Shown one piece after another: positions 44,901-57,400 of a DNA stretch of 64,000 bases; positions within the stretch are counted from its first letter, which is position 1, and each line of letters opens with the position of its first letter. The translations under genes and the position numbers were made by a program. Below the pieces are notes generated by a model. The model was not told the DNA's origin. It did not search any database and was given only the letters and a program-made list of their open reading frames with translations. Source of the stretch: Atrichornis clamosus (lineage: Eukaryota; Chordata; Aves; Passeriformes; Menuridae); contig WBMZ01011572.1 of the NCBI GenBank assembly GCA_013400975.1, forward strand, positions 62,001 to 126,000, given 5' to 3'.

Positions 44901-47900
44901 GACCTTAACTATGTTCAAAATTAAGCTGAATAAAAAATTCAGCTGGTTTCTTAGGAACGACAGCCAAAAACTTTTCTTCTTCTGCTGGAAGTAACCTTGG
45001 CTGTAATTTGAAGAAATTATTAGAAGGACAAAGTGTGAAATCAGATGGTGTGATTCAGTACCTGATGAAAATTGATTGATTTGAAAATGTTTATGAATGC
45101 CTTCTGAAATGTTATTATAAATTGTCACTTAAAATTTTGTTTAGTCTTCACAGACATGTAAAAACCTGTGCTTTACCAGAGTTTTGATTAAAGAAAAAGA
45201 GATATATGTAGTGTGCAAGAGAATTCTTTTAGGTAATAAACCCAGGTTGTAGTAGAATAAACTTTGCATTGTGCAGGGACTTGTTTCCCATGATTTCATG
45301 CAGCTTATTAGATGCTGCTGGCTGCCAGTTCAACATTCTGCAATACAAGCAAACTCTGTCGCTTTTGATGTTCCATTTGGGAAAAAACGTGATGCTGAGG
45401 TTAGTAGCTCTCTGGAGCAGCCTGCTGTGTCAGTGGGCTGATGCTGTCAGGCTGGTTCTGGGCTCCCATCAGTTAAAAGAGCAAGAACTCTCTCTGAACT
45501 GAGCATGGAGGCAGCCTTGGTCAGAAGGGAAAGACTTCTATTACACAGAGATGATTTTGTAGATGGTAGGTTTGATAAGATAATTGTCTCTTTTCTGTCT
45601 GTACTCAGTGGTGAAAGTGTGATTCATCTCCTCTTTTGAATGCTTCTCTGTCACCATTACGTGTAGATTCAGTCTAGAAAACAAACTTGGATTTACATGC
45701 TGAACTTCTACAGTCTGAGACGAGTGAGATGAACCCTACCTTCCCCCAGCACAGCAGTAGGTTTGCGCAGCACAAGACAAGCTTTGCCCCCTAGAATGCT
45801 GAATTGCTGGCATCCCAGCTCCTCCAGGATACATCTATGTAATAGAGGCAGACACCTCTGCTGTGGCTTGAGGCTTTTGCAGGGAACTGCTTCACCTTTC
45901 CCATAATCAGGGACTCAGTGGACTGGGGGGTGTAGCAGAGTAGTTGAGGGAGTATCCTCGGCCAGGTGTGGGAGGTAGGACACAATCAGTGTGTGGATGG
46001 TCATGATTAGATTTATTGCTGGTACAGTATATAAATATTGCCAATGCAGCACGTAAATAACTTTATGATCTATTACAACAGATTATAGTATCTAAAGGGT
46101 TATAAAATAATGAGGTTTGGCTAGAAATGTACAGGTTTACAGTCTTTGGCCTTGCAGAATTCACAATTATAAAGCAAGAAAGGACCTATGTAGCTCATTC
46201 AGATTTTATTTTTGTGTTTATCAGGATGTTAGCACATTTAGCCATTCATCCAAAAGTGAGTGTTCCCTGTCTTACCTGCTAAAGGAATCCACCCAGAAGC
46301 TGCTGGCAGCTTCAGGACATCACTTTGCCCAGATTGCCTGGTCTCCTGTGGCATTTTATACCGTTTTGCAAGACAGTGTGCACCAATGTCAATCCAAACA
46401 TCACAGCTCCCCCGCCTCTGGAAAGCACTCATTACATGAGCATCCAGACTGTTCCTCCTGCAAATACCCACCTGTTTTTATCTTAGGACAAGCCACACTG
46501 CCCATCTAGGGTGGAAAGCGAGACTGGTGTTTGTGTGTGTAGGGGATGATGCACAAAAGACCTGATTAGCTTTCCTTGACTATCTTTTTTTTTTTCTGTC
46601 ACTCTCACGAAGGGTCACTGATTAGACTGTGAAGCAGCCCCTACCTCCTCTCCTCAGCAGGACCAGGAAATAACATGGGAGGAACAGGAAGGAGGGAAAA
46701 ATAAAGGTTTCTAATGAAGACAGGTAGATTTGCCAATTATTTTCACAGGCAAAACAGACTCAACTTGCAAATAGAAACAGAACTATTAATGTGGGTAACA
46801 GGAAACGGAAAGACAAAGATGGAAAAAACATTGGTCCTCCCTGCTTTCCCAGGCCCATGTCTTCACTTGCTGCTCCTCTACTTACGTATACCCCTCCACC
46901 TCCAAATCCCTGGGTAGTGCAGGGGGATGGAGACTTATGGTGTTTATGTGTACAATGCTCTTTTCTGAAATAGCACTTCTGTCAAAGAAACTCCCTGTGC
47001 ACAGGATACTGGGAGGCTTTGGGGAGTTATGTGAATACTTTAAGAGACCAGAATATTTCCCCAAATTTAAGCATAATTAAATAAAAAAGAAAAAAAAAAT
47101 AAGGGGGGATTTGGAAGCAATTAAATTCAGTAATATGGAATACATGAATAGATTTTCCTATGCTGCTAAGCTTTAATGCATCCCAGAGTTTAATGTATCT
47201 CTTCATATAGTTAAAATACCTTGCAGCTCTAGAACACAGAGCAATGGCTGAGGACATAATTACTGTGCTTCAGGGCATAAGCCAAAGACTACTCCAGATA
47301 AGAAATGTTTTAGCTGGCTAATACATGATCTAACTGTAGGATTTTTTGCCTTGTAGTTGAAGTAATTTATTGCTGGTTACATGGGTAGAACATAGATCAC
47401 ACCTGGAGCTCACCTGTTATGAGTTCTGACTACATCTTTTCTGTTCTATACCTCTATTGCATTGCTAATTTTTTTGATTGTTAGTCTAAGTCTTATATCT
47501 TCAAAGATAAATTAATAGAAGTGTTATTTTTTAATAAAATTGGTATTTCTCCTGTGACACTTCTGCAGTTGACCCAAGGAAGGCATTGAGATTGTTAATC
47601 ACTTAAAAGTAAAGGCAGCTCTATATTTAGCATCCATTGAGGAAAGTACTGGTTTACATCCTCTATAAATATTTAATTAACAAAGAAAATAGGATGGAAC
47701 TGTTATAATACAAGTGACTTCCTGCATCTGATTACAGAAAGGATCTCAGTTTGAAGCCTGATTATATTTTAAAAATATGAAATAAGTTGTCTGGAGCAGT
47801 TTATTCTTCACTTACAATAAAATAACCAAATTTGAGTGTTCAACAGGTACATCACAAAATTCTAGAAGAGAGACAAAATGCTCATCTTCATTTGCAGTTA

Positions 47901-48030
47901 TCTGCTGTTTTCAACAGTTAAGCAATTAAGGTGCTTACATTTCATTTCCTAATTTTAGCATGTTTTTGCTCTCATTTTTACATTTTGCTTGCTACTTTTC
48001 TTGTTCATGTAATTAATTTTGTGAAATTTT

Positions 48031-48082
48031 CACAGAATCACAGAATATGCTGAATTGAAAGGGACCCACAAGGATCAGTGAT
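48031..48082 (-). mobile_element. Short CR1 3' terminus, antisense
   Basis: CACAGAATCACAGAATATGC followed by GAATTGAAAGGGACCCACAA and GGATCAGTG, the complement of a CR1 3' end. It lies about 300 bp upstream of the TMPRSS7 start codon. Confidence 0.8.
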
Positions 48083-48386
48083 ATATAGATTTTAGCACTG
48101 TGATTTTGTGTTTTAATATTTCAGTTTTAAAAAGACCATGAAAAGCCTATTTTATCCAGTCTGACTTTGAAGTCTAAAGTTATGTGATAGCAGCCTTCTA
48201 ACATTTGCAAAGGTGCAATAGGGCAGATGAGATTACAATTGGAAACTCATCAAAGTAAATTGATGCCTCTTTTTGTCCTGGACATTGCAGTTATCTGCCT
48301 TCAGCTTCAGAAGTAGAAGAGGTGCCTGAGAAGAGGTACAAGGCTCTTTTTCAGTTCAGACAAATAATAAAATTAATTCTGCTGAA

Positions 48387-48431
48387 ATGGATGAAAAAAA
48401 TGATCACCCAAAATCTAAACCTGAAGATGAA
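48387..48431 (+). CDS. TMPRSS7: TMPRSS7 coding exon 1
   Basis: 15 codons, MDEKNDHPKSKPEDE; donor GAA|GTAAGT. A second donor six bases on (GTAAGTAGG) would add Val-Ser in frame. Less conserved than later exons, so the call rests on frame, upstream stop and position. Confidence 0.75.
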
Positions 48432-51400
48432 GTAAGTGTAAGTAGGTGACTTAAATGTTCTTGATTTTATATACTTCTTGACACTATTAGTTCTCTTGTG
48501 ATTTAATGCTCAGGTGTTAAACAACATCATGGATAGATATGCTATAATTTTCTCTTTCATAGCTCAGTCTGAAAATGTCAGCATGTGCTTTGGGTTGCTA
48601 ATGATATGTATTTTCAGACAATTGAAATAATGGGCATGTCAGTGTGACAATATGAAAAGCTTATATTGGTGTCATGCAGTGTGTTTTTCCAAAAAGAAGT
48701 TAATTTCTAGGTGAGAAAGGCAACATTAAAGTAGGCAAAGTGTTTTGCTTTTCCCTGAGAAGATAGAGAAGGGGATTGTTGCATGAGTGTTAGCTTATGA
48801 CAAAGAAGTAATTAAATAATTTAGTGTATGGTGATAGTCAAATTGCAACTTTAGCTGGAAACCAATTCTAGAACACAAGAAGTAAGCTGCAGTAGAGAGG
48901 AAAACAAAATTGAGAATTATGGTCCTTACTGAGGGAAGGGAGCAAGTTAACTTTGCAGTCGTTTTCCTTACTATAAAATGTTTATTGTAAATCATCAATA
49001 TTTCCCTATATTATATTAATGTAGCACACAGCATTCAATATTCCTATGAATCCTATGTAACAGAACTTTGTCTTGCAAACTTTGATACATGAACTTAATT
49101 TTTGAAAAAATAAGATTAGAATTACAGTAGATCCAATGAAGGCATCAGTTGTTTCAAGTACACACTTAGAGTCCAGTGATGCCAATTTTGAGCAGTTGTT
49201 AACGATCCTTGACAGGATCTAATTTTAAATAATAAATCTGTCTGGTTAGGTCAAGAGCTACAAAAAGGAGTGACAAGAGAACTTAAATATAAAATACTAT
49301 TGTGGGAATATTATTCAAAGAGGCCAAAATTTCAGATGTCAGAACTTGGCATTCATTGTGCTGCCTCAAGCTGGCCTACTGAACACCTGAGTGTATAAGG
49401 AACTTGATGTGGCAGTGCAGAGCTTTAGACAAACAAACAGGCAATTTGGTTTTTGTCCTTTAAAAGACACGTACTCAATAAGGTTTTTAAGAATCACAGA
49501 GGATGGATAAATTGAATGGAAAACACATAAAACAAGTCCAGTTAATTACCTAGAAGCCATGAGTCTGAAACCTTCCATTTCTGTTTTTAAAGACTTTGAG
49601 AAAATTGTAAAGGGTTATACTTAGTCTTTTAGCTCATTATTACTTATTACCAAGTTTTCTTCTCCTCTTCGAACATCCTCCCCTCTGAGGTCAAAGATGG
49701 TATCTGTTGAATGTGACTCCAGGACCAGCAGGATGTTTGTGGTGATGTTTCCTATGCTCCCTCTGTGAGGATACACGGAGCTCTCTTCTTGACAGCGTTA
49801 CTAGTGCAGAATATCAGAGAAACATAGAAAAATTGGTGCTGGTGGAGACTTCAGCAGGTTTTTAATTTTTTTAAAAAACAGATCTAGCAGATCAAAACTG
49901 AAAGAGATTTCTTGGGACATTGATCCACTGAAGTTTGAATATTTCCAGGCATGGAGGTTGCCTGACCTCTCTGGGCATGGCTCAGGTGCATGGCCCTTTT
50001 GGTAAAATACATTCTTCCCCTTTCCCCAGTCTAGCTGGGATGTCTCCTGCTGCTGTATGTGACTGTTGTGGCTCTTCCTTCACAGTGCTCAGTGAGAAAA
50101 GTGTGGCTCTGTCTTCTCCATAACCCACTTTAGACAGGGAAATCTATAATTTGATTTAGTAATTCTCTCTTTTCTTTCTCGTCTCCAGCTGAACAACCCC
50201 AAGGCTTTCAACTTTTTGCTGTACATCGTCTCCTCCAGCCCCTTAACTCTGTGATCTTCCCCTGGAATCACCCTGGATTATCAACATCTCTCTTATACTG
50301 ATAGGCCCCAAACTGGACGCAGATGTGGGTCTTCTACTGTTGGGCAAAAGGAAACAAGCACTTATTGTAGGTTATTTCACAACACCACAAATGGCTGGCA
50401 GTTGTGCTTGTCACTTCCTGTGCGTCAAGTTCCATCAGCCCAGCGGTTTTGTAGCCAGTCAGAGCTTTTTGATTTGCATTGCTTAGAGATGATGTAGCTC
50501 TGAAAAGGTCCTAGCCCCCAAGTGGCATAAATTCAGCTGTGAGGTGAGGAAGACCCACTTCGAAGATGCCCTTAGAATGAATCAAGCCATGCCAAAGCAT
50601 GGAAAAAGACCTTTTTGTTTTGGTCTTGATCTTTAAAATGATGAAGCTCAGATTAATTATCCTATATATGAGCTCCTGGGCCAGGTCTTTTTGTCTCAGA
50701 CTGTTTTGTGTTTCTCAGAAAACTGTGCACTAAAACTCTGGATGTTGATTGCTGACTGGTATTTGTCAACACCTCCAGCCATAGAGAACCCACAGCTTCT
50801 GAAGACCACCTCTTGAGAGCTTCCCTTTAATTAGAATCAACATGTTTTTGGAGTTTTTCCTGGATATTCCTTGTTTATGGGACAATATCATCTAACTTAT
50901 GTTGTAATTGTGATATAAGGAGGAAAGTCAAGGTAGTGTGTGTGTTTCTTGTGGTTTTTGTTTTGTTTGGTTGTTGGTTTTTTGGTTGGTTTTGGGGTTT
51001 TTTTCCCAAATTTAATTCTGGTACATTTGAGTATAACAGCTGTGTTCATATCCCGTGCACTTGGGTATTAATGCCCTGAGTGGCCCAGGAGTTTGCCAGC
51101 TAACCTCTGCAGAGATGAGACAGTGACTTGGCTTGAGATTGAACCTCTAGCTGATCTCACAACAAAGCTTTTGACTGTGACAGGAGATCCCCTAAGAGAT
51201 AATTTTATCAAGTGCCAGAGACTTCTCCAGGCAGCAAGTGATAGACATTATTTGTGTGCTTAAATGTGTTGATTATCTTCTGCGGAGGAAACTGCCTGTG
51301 GGAGGTGTTGAGTACCAATAGACTTTCCAGAACAGACAAGCTATAGGTACTTTATAGGAAGTGGAAACTGCTTCTGCAAATACAGAAATGGTCCCAGAGT

Positions 51401-54400
51401 CTTTTGTATCTAGAAGAGATGGTCAGGAGATATTTTGGATCTAGCTTTAGAAAATTTGGGACTAGAGTTCAAAATAAACTGTCAAGGGGCTGAATATCCA
51501 GGTGATGACCTTGTGCAGCTCCCCTCTGAACACGACCTGTGCTGTGTTCTCCTGTTCGCTGGAGGTGACTTCTCAGAGGGAGCTAGACATGCAGGAAGAG
51601 CCTACCCATAGCCTCTGATCCTCATCCTGAAGGAAGGGGAGACTTTTGTCTGAGAAACAAATTGGTTGAGCCCCCTTGTATGGAGGTAGTTCTGGTCTGA
51701 GAAGTAGTTTGGGGCCTTTGGTTTTGGTTTTTGCTTGTTGGTTTTTTGGGGTTTTTTTGTAACATCAGTGTCATTTTGAGCATAAGCTGGGACATGTACA
51801 TACACCTGTCTCCTGTTTTCTTAGTAGGGAAGTGTTCGTAGTACTGGAACAAGGATGGACTCTTTGAATATCATTCTAACCCCTCCCTCCCACACCACAC
51901 AAAGGGAGGAATGAATGGCTGAATGCATGTCTGTGTTTGCACCAAACTTGCATAAGTGTCACAAAGATTTGGGTTACGAGACACCTTGTTTGGTTTTGTT
52001 ACCAAGCTGCTGTTCTGCAGCAGCTGCCCATGTGCACATCTCAGCTGCAAACAGCCCAAGGTAGTTCAGTGTTGTTTAAAGAGGGTTCATTTACTTTACA
52101 CTGGGGTGTGCACAAGGATAGCATCCATTTATGTGGTTGATGCTGGAGAGCTGTTGAATTTTGAGCTGTTATCCTAGGGGAAATTGTAGTTTTACATCCT
52201 CATGCAACAGGGACTAACTGCCTTGTACCTGCAAGAGTCTTGAAGGAAGGTCTTTACTTTCTGACTGGAGTTTTAAACTGCTGGTAGGTTAATTATATCT
52301 GTGTACATAATGTATGTGGGAATCTTTGTTGGTCAGTCAATTCCTGCTAGAAATGTTCCACATTTTTTGTTGTCTTTCACCTTATTTTAGGCAGCCAACA
52401 TTTCAGGCCAAATGGTATCTGCAGAGGACAAGTTGGCAAAGAGGATTCTGGCAAGGAAAAAGCATGGCAAATTGAAGAAAAAAGATAAGTTGCTGTGGAA
52501 TTTTCAAAACAAAATAATTCTCTTTACCCTCATTCTATTCATTTTAGGAGTTGTAACCTGGACGTTACTGTGGCTCTTCATTGGTGAGTTGCTGAAAGCT
52601 CATGCCAACTCTATAGATCATTATCCCCAATAGCACTTTCAGGTCACTTCAGGATCTCACTTGTCCTGAAGGCTGTTTGTAAAATAAACATGGAAATTTT
52701 TAAATGGGATCTGAAAAGCTTTTGTGTGTCTTTGCTAAGACTTAAGTAGTCTTAGATGAGCAGGCATAGCTGCTGGCATTAGGAAGTGTGACTTTTAAGT
52801 GTTACACAAAACATTTTTATGTGCAAACTGATTGCACAGGTCTGACAGGTTTCTACGAGCTTGATTCCTCAGAAATTTTGCCTTCCACTGTGTTCCTTGG
52901 TCTTCTGAAGTTCAGATAAGTCCTTTATTTTTCAGAATAGATTTAAGGAAATAAAAGGGGAATAAAATAAATGTGTGTATAATTGAGCATTAAAAGCTAT
53001 GTTTTCCTCTTTAGACCCATGATCCTAATACTGCCTAAGATTCCTTAGGGATGCTCCACAATATGAATGCTGATACTGCCTTCATTATGCTGGCTCATTT
53101 ATGTGATGGCATCTTATCTTGTGTGCAGGGAATAGGTGCTTAATTAACCATAATTTGGTACACATCTAGAAGGGTTTGACTATAAAAGTGTAGTGTTCTT
53201 TTGGTAGTTGTTTCCATTGTAAGACCAAATAGATTAATTTGGTTTCCAATTTAATAAAACCCCCTCATTGTTATTGAAAAAAAAAGAAGAGAAAAGGCTA
53301 ACTGTCTTCTTTGTTTCTTGCAGTTCAGGCAGAAAACAAAGATGCACTGTATTTTGTTGGACTGTTTCGTGTTGCCAACATAGAGTTTCTCCCAGAATAT
53401 AGGCAGAAAGAGTCAAAGGAATTCCTCTCTATGGCACAGACTGTGCAGCATGTGGTAAGATGGGTGGGCTGCTTGATTAGCAAAAAAGATCAGAGCTGTG
53501 AACCAGAGGGTGATGTTTGAGTGCCATCGAGGCTTGCTGTGGTGTTCTTCCACCCTTTTCCTCCCAGAGGATTATGTGCAAAGGGTGGCTATCTGGAGGT
53601 ATGAAAGGACTGACTGCTTTCAGCTTGTTAATCACAAACTGAGTTTCGAATGGGTATGTTTGGTTTTACATTTTAATAAAAATTTTACATACTTTCTCCC
53701 ACAAATCATGAGCTATGAATAGAACTCTATGAAAGTCCTTCAAAAATCAATTGCAACTTTTGAAACATTAAACCAATGAAATCTTTTGCATTTAAATTGG
53801 TATTTTCTGTTAGTCTTCTGCCTTAAAACATCTATAATTACCCTACAGATCTCAAACACATTTAAATTTACACTTCCTTCTGATACTAGATATTCTAAAG
53901 ACCATTTTTCTTCCCAAATACGTTGCATCAGTCAAAGCAGAAGTAGAACTCCGAGTCTAAAACTGCTCCACAGTGGGAAGAAAGGGATGGGAATCTTGGT
54001 TAAAAGGGAATTTGACTTTAAAGACATCTGGTATAGGGAGCAAATTTACATTAATGCCAAGAACTGCAGTACTGTCCATGTAAGTGTTCAAGAAACTGTA
54101 TGAAAACTGTTAATGAAAAAGATAATGTCAGCTACAACCAAGAAATTTTTGAATAATGGTTCAATTTTTGTCATGTTGTAATGTGAACTAATGTTCCTGT
54201 TTTCCAGCTCTTTCCAAGTCCTGCATATTAATGATGAAAGTGTTTTCAGGCAGCAGCAACAGATAACCAGTGCAGGGCATAACCTTCCCCTGCTCCCCAT
54301 GGAGCAGCTCTAACCTCCTGTAATCCTTGTCTTGCTCTTGTCCCAGAGCATCTTGCCCTTGTCATACATAGTGGAGAGTGGTGACAGACACAAGGTGTTG

Positions 54401-57400
54401 AGCTGCCAGTGTCACCACCTCATACTTGAACATTACTTGGAATTTATTTTTTCATCTCTAAACTTTGCCTGAACTCACCAGTGAGTTTTGCATTGCTGAA
54501 ACTGGGCCTTGTGGCAACCTTATCTATTGACTAAAATTGCTAGTAGGGAAGTGGGGCATTTGGGATTTTGTTTGTTCATCTTGAAACACTTTTGGTTATG
54601 GCTGCTGGCCCAGAGACCCCAAGAGGTAGTAAAAGAACCTCCCAAGATAGGTTCTTTTTCCTTTTGATAGTAACAGCAGTACAGAAAGCCTGTTGTATCT
54701 TAATCTGGAGAAAGATTGAGCTCCACCCGTTTTACTTAGGCACTTAAAATTATTGTTCACACTTCCTGTTTCAAACCATGACAGGGATTAATGTGGATGT
54801 GATTTTTACAGCCTTTGCAATGATCTGTGTCACAGTCCTTTGTGTTTTCACCATTAAGCAGCAGCGTGAGGTCTGAACAGCTTGAGGTACCTGCCACCTT
54901 GTGGCTTTGAACAGGAGCGGGAAAGGAAGGTTATTGTCATGCCGGTATTATCACACCCAAACAACAGGGAGAATCAGCAGTTTGCTTTGTCCCAAAGGAT
55001 GGACAGGGCAGAGACTTTGCTTCTCCATGTGTTTTACACTCTAGGTATTGGAAAGAAATATGTTAGTACTAAGCTGTTGATGAAGAAAATAGACACAAAA
55101 TGAATAAAAGAGCAAGAAATTCCATAGAAGCATTAGAAAAAGAGCTGTTTAGCTTTCAGGGGGATCAAACACTGGAGTTGTCATCCAGGGAAGATGTGGA
55201 GTCTCCATTCTTGAAGGTAATCAACTGGAAATGGCCCTGACCAACGTGGCATACTTGACCCTGCTTTGAGCGGAGGGATTGGACCAGATGTTTTCCAGAG
55301 GCTATTTCCTATCTCAGTCTTTCTGTGGAAAAAAGCTCTGATGTGTGCTATTCACTGCACCTTAGTAGCAACACAAAAAATGTTAGGAGTATGTGGACAT
55401 TTCTTGAAGTCTGGCCTTAAATTTCAGCATCAGAATAGGGAAACTCTGTGTTTGGGATTTTCTGGGTGAAGGATGTGCACCTTCTTCAAAATTCATTTAT
55501 ATGGAAAACGCTTTGCTGTACATGTCAACTGGCCATGGGAGAAGGTTTGCTATTTCCTGGGAGTATTGGACTTGTTATATGTGCATTGAAGATCTGGTCT
55601 GCTCATCTCTTCTGCTCTGCCTAGCTTGGTTGATGTATGTCTGGAAATGTGTGTATGTTGCATAACCTTGGTGGAAAAGAGGTTGTTCCCAGCTATACGC
55701 TAGGCATATAGCATCTCTAGGTGTGACTGATTTTTCAGAAATACTAAATCTTTATACTTTCTTTCAGATGAACTTGGTCTACACAACTTCTTCTTTCTCT
55801 AAATTTTATAAGCAGTCCACTGTCTCAGAAGTCAGGTAAAACTGTAGTTAATGTAATTGCTTTTGTGCTAGGCAGTATATAATGTAATGAGCCCACAAGA
55901 GAAGTCTATTTTTAGTGGTTATGATTTAATGTCTTTGCTGTGTACTTGAACTGATAGCAAAATGTGTTTATTGCCTATACCAATCCACTTCACAAAGGTA
56001 AGGGCAAACTAAAGTCATATAAGCAGTTCCTTGTGTGCTAGGAATACATTCAAGATGAACAGAAATAATGTCAATAAAGAGGCTTGGTGATAATTTGGCT
56101 CATGCAGAAGTTTAACCACTTAAACACGCTGTTAGAGCACAACTCTGTGTTATAAACTAAATCACACGTATTTTTAAAGTTATGTTATTGGAATAACACC
56201 ATTTTCTACTGAAAGAAGAAAGGAGAAATCTCTATGCAAGTATTCTTACTCTAATATTATATTTGCACTTAATGTTAGAATTTTAGTTATTTCAATCCTC
56301 TTGAACAAAAAGCAATTTTGGTTCAGGAAGTGGAGGTTTCTAGGGTATGTTTGATTTAAAGGTCTTTCTCCCCACTAAGGAGGTAAAGATTAGGGTGATC
56401 GCACACTGCCTCTAATGTGTTACCTAAATAGTCAAGGAGTCTTTTCTTATACACTGCAGCACACAATGCAGGGTCAGGTGCTTACCAATGCAGAGCTCTT
56501 CATTTCTGGAGATGATAATTCTACTATTTCTGTTTTGATCTCTACGAGATAGTCCAGCCCTAATTAATGAGTAGATATTGTGATTTCCATAGATCTCAGA
56601 AGTCAGGAGCCCTCAGGAAATCAGCCTACTGAAGATTCCCAATTGGATGTGAAGAGAGTGTTTCAGGGTTTTTTGTTTGATTGGGGTTTGGTTCTTTTTA
56701 AGAGGAAGAGATATATTCAGTGAATTAAAAGAAACCAGACAAGGTGGAAATCAGCCATAGACTTCTAAATTTGTACTTCATAAGCTAAGAGTCTAGTCTT
56801 CAGAGAACTTCCAGCATGAGGGTAACCCGAGCTCTTTATTTCAGTAACAACAACAATGGAGGCCTTCTTATTCATTTCTGGATCGTATTTGTGGTACCGC
56901 AGGCGAAGGGCCAAGTGCTGTGTGAGGATTGTGTGGCTGCCATTTTAAAGGATTCCATCCAGACGAGTGTCGTTAACCGGACCTCGGTAGGAAGTCTTCA
57001 GGGCCTTGCAGTAGACATGGACTCCATTGTACTGAGCGGTTAGTACTAGCACATACCCATATCCTTGAGGAAACACTTCATTCAGCAAACATTTTTACCT
57101 TGGAGTGGCAAATTCTATAAATAAACTGAAATCTTTATCCTATATCTTTAGCTTCTAATACTAAAATTATAATAGAGAAAAAAGTGAGAAGAAAAATAAA
57201 AAAAAACAGATTCAAGGTTAAATCAAGGTACAAAGTGTCCTTGTAAACAGTGATTGCAAAATTTCCTGTAGTTGGAGTACTTATGGTCATAATCAGGAAC
57301 TGACACCTTGTAGAAAGCTCAGATTTGAGTTAGTCTGATTTTAAAAGTATAAAAAGAAGGTTAAGGTTTCCTATGGATAAAATGGATAAAATTTTATCAC

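Larger units (their letters stand above)
30363..48386. other. TAGLN3-TMPRSS7 interval
   Basis: 18 kb without exons of a recognised gene. Contents, listed separately: a GGAAT microsatellite, a CR1 terminus at 36.7 kb, a candidate small ORF at 37.1 kb, a TATA/CpG patch at 39.5 kb, an exact duplication with one N at 41.2-42.0 kb, G/T-rich tracts, and a short CR1 end at 48.0 kb. The rest looks like unique AT-rich noncoding DNA. A TMPRSS7 5' noncoding exon may lie here. Confidence 0.7.

Noticed and set aside
46117..46509. 130-codon open frame between TAGLN3 and TMPRSS7
   Set aside because: No family similarity, no hydrophobic or motif pattern, His/Ser-rich composition. Likely chance.
51490..51600. 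Possible further CR1 remnant (CAGCTCCCCTCTGAACACG)
   Set aside because: The resemblance is too short and lacks the ordered CR1 blocks seen elsewhere.
56816..56844. ATG at 56816 as a start for a TMPRSS7 exon 5 product
   Set aside because: It lies in the intron before the acceptor TTTCAG. The conserved sequence begins at the split Ser codon at 56845.
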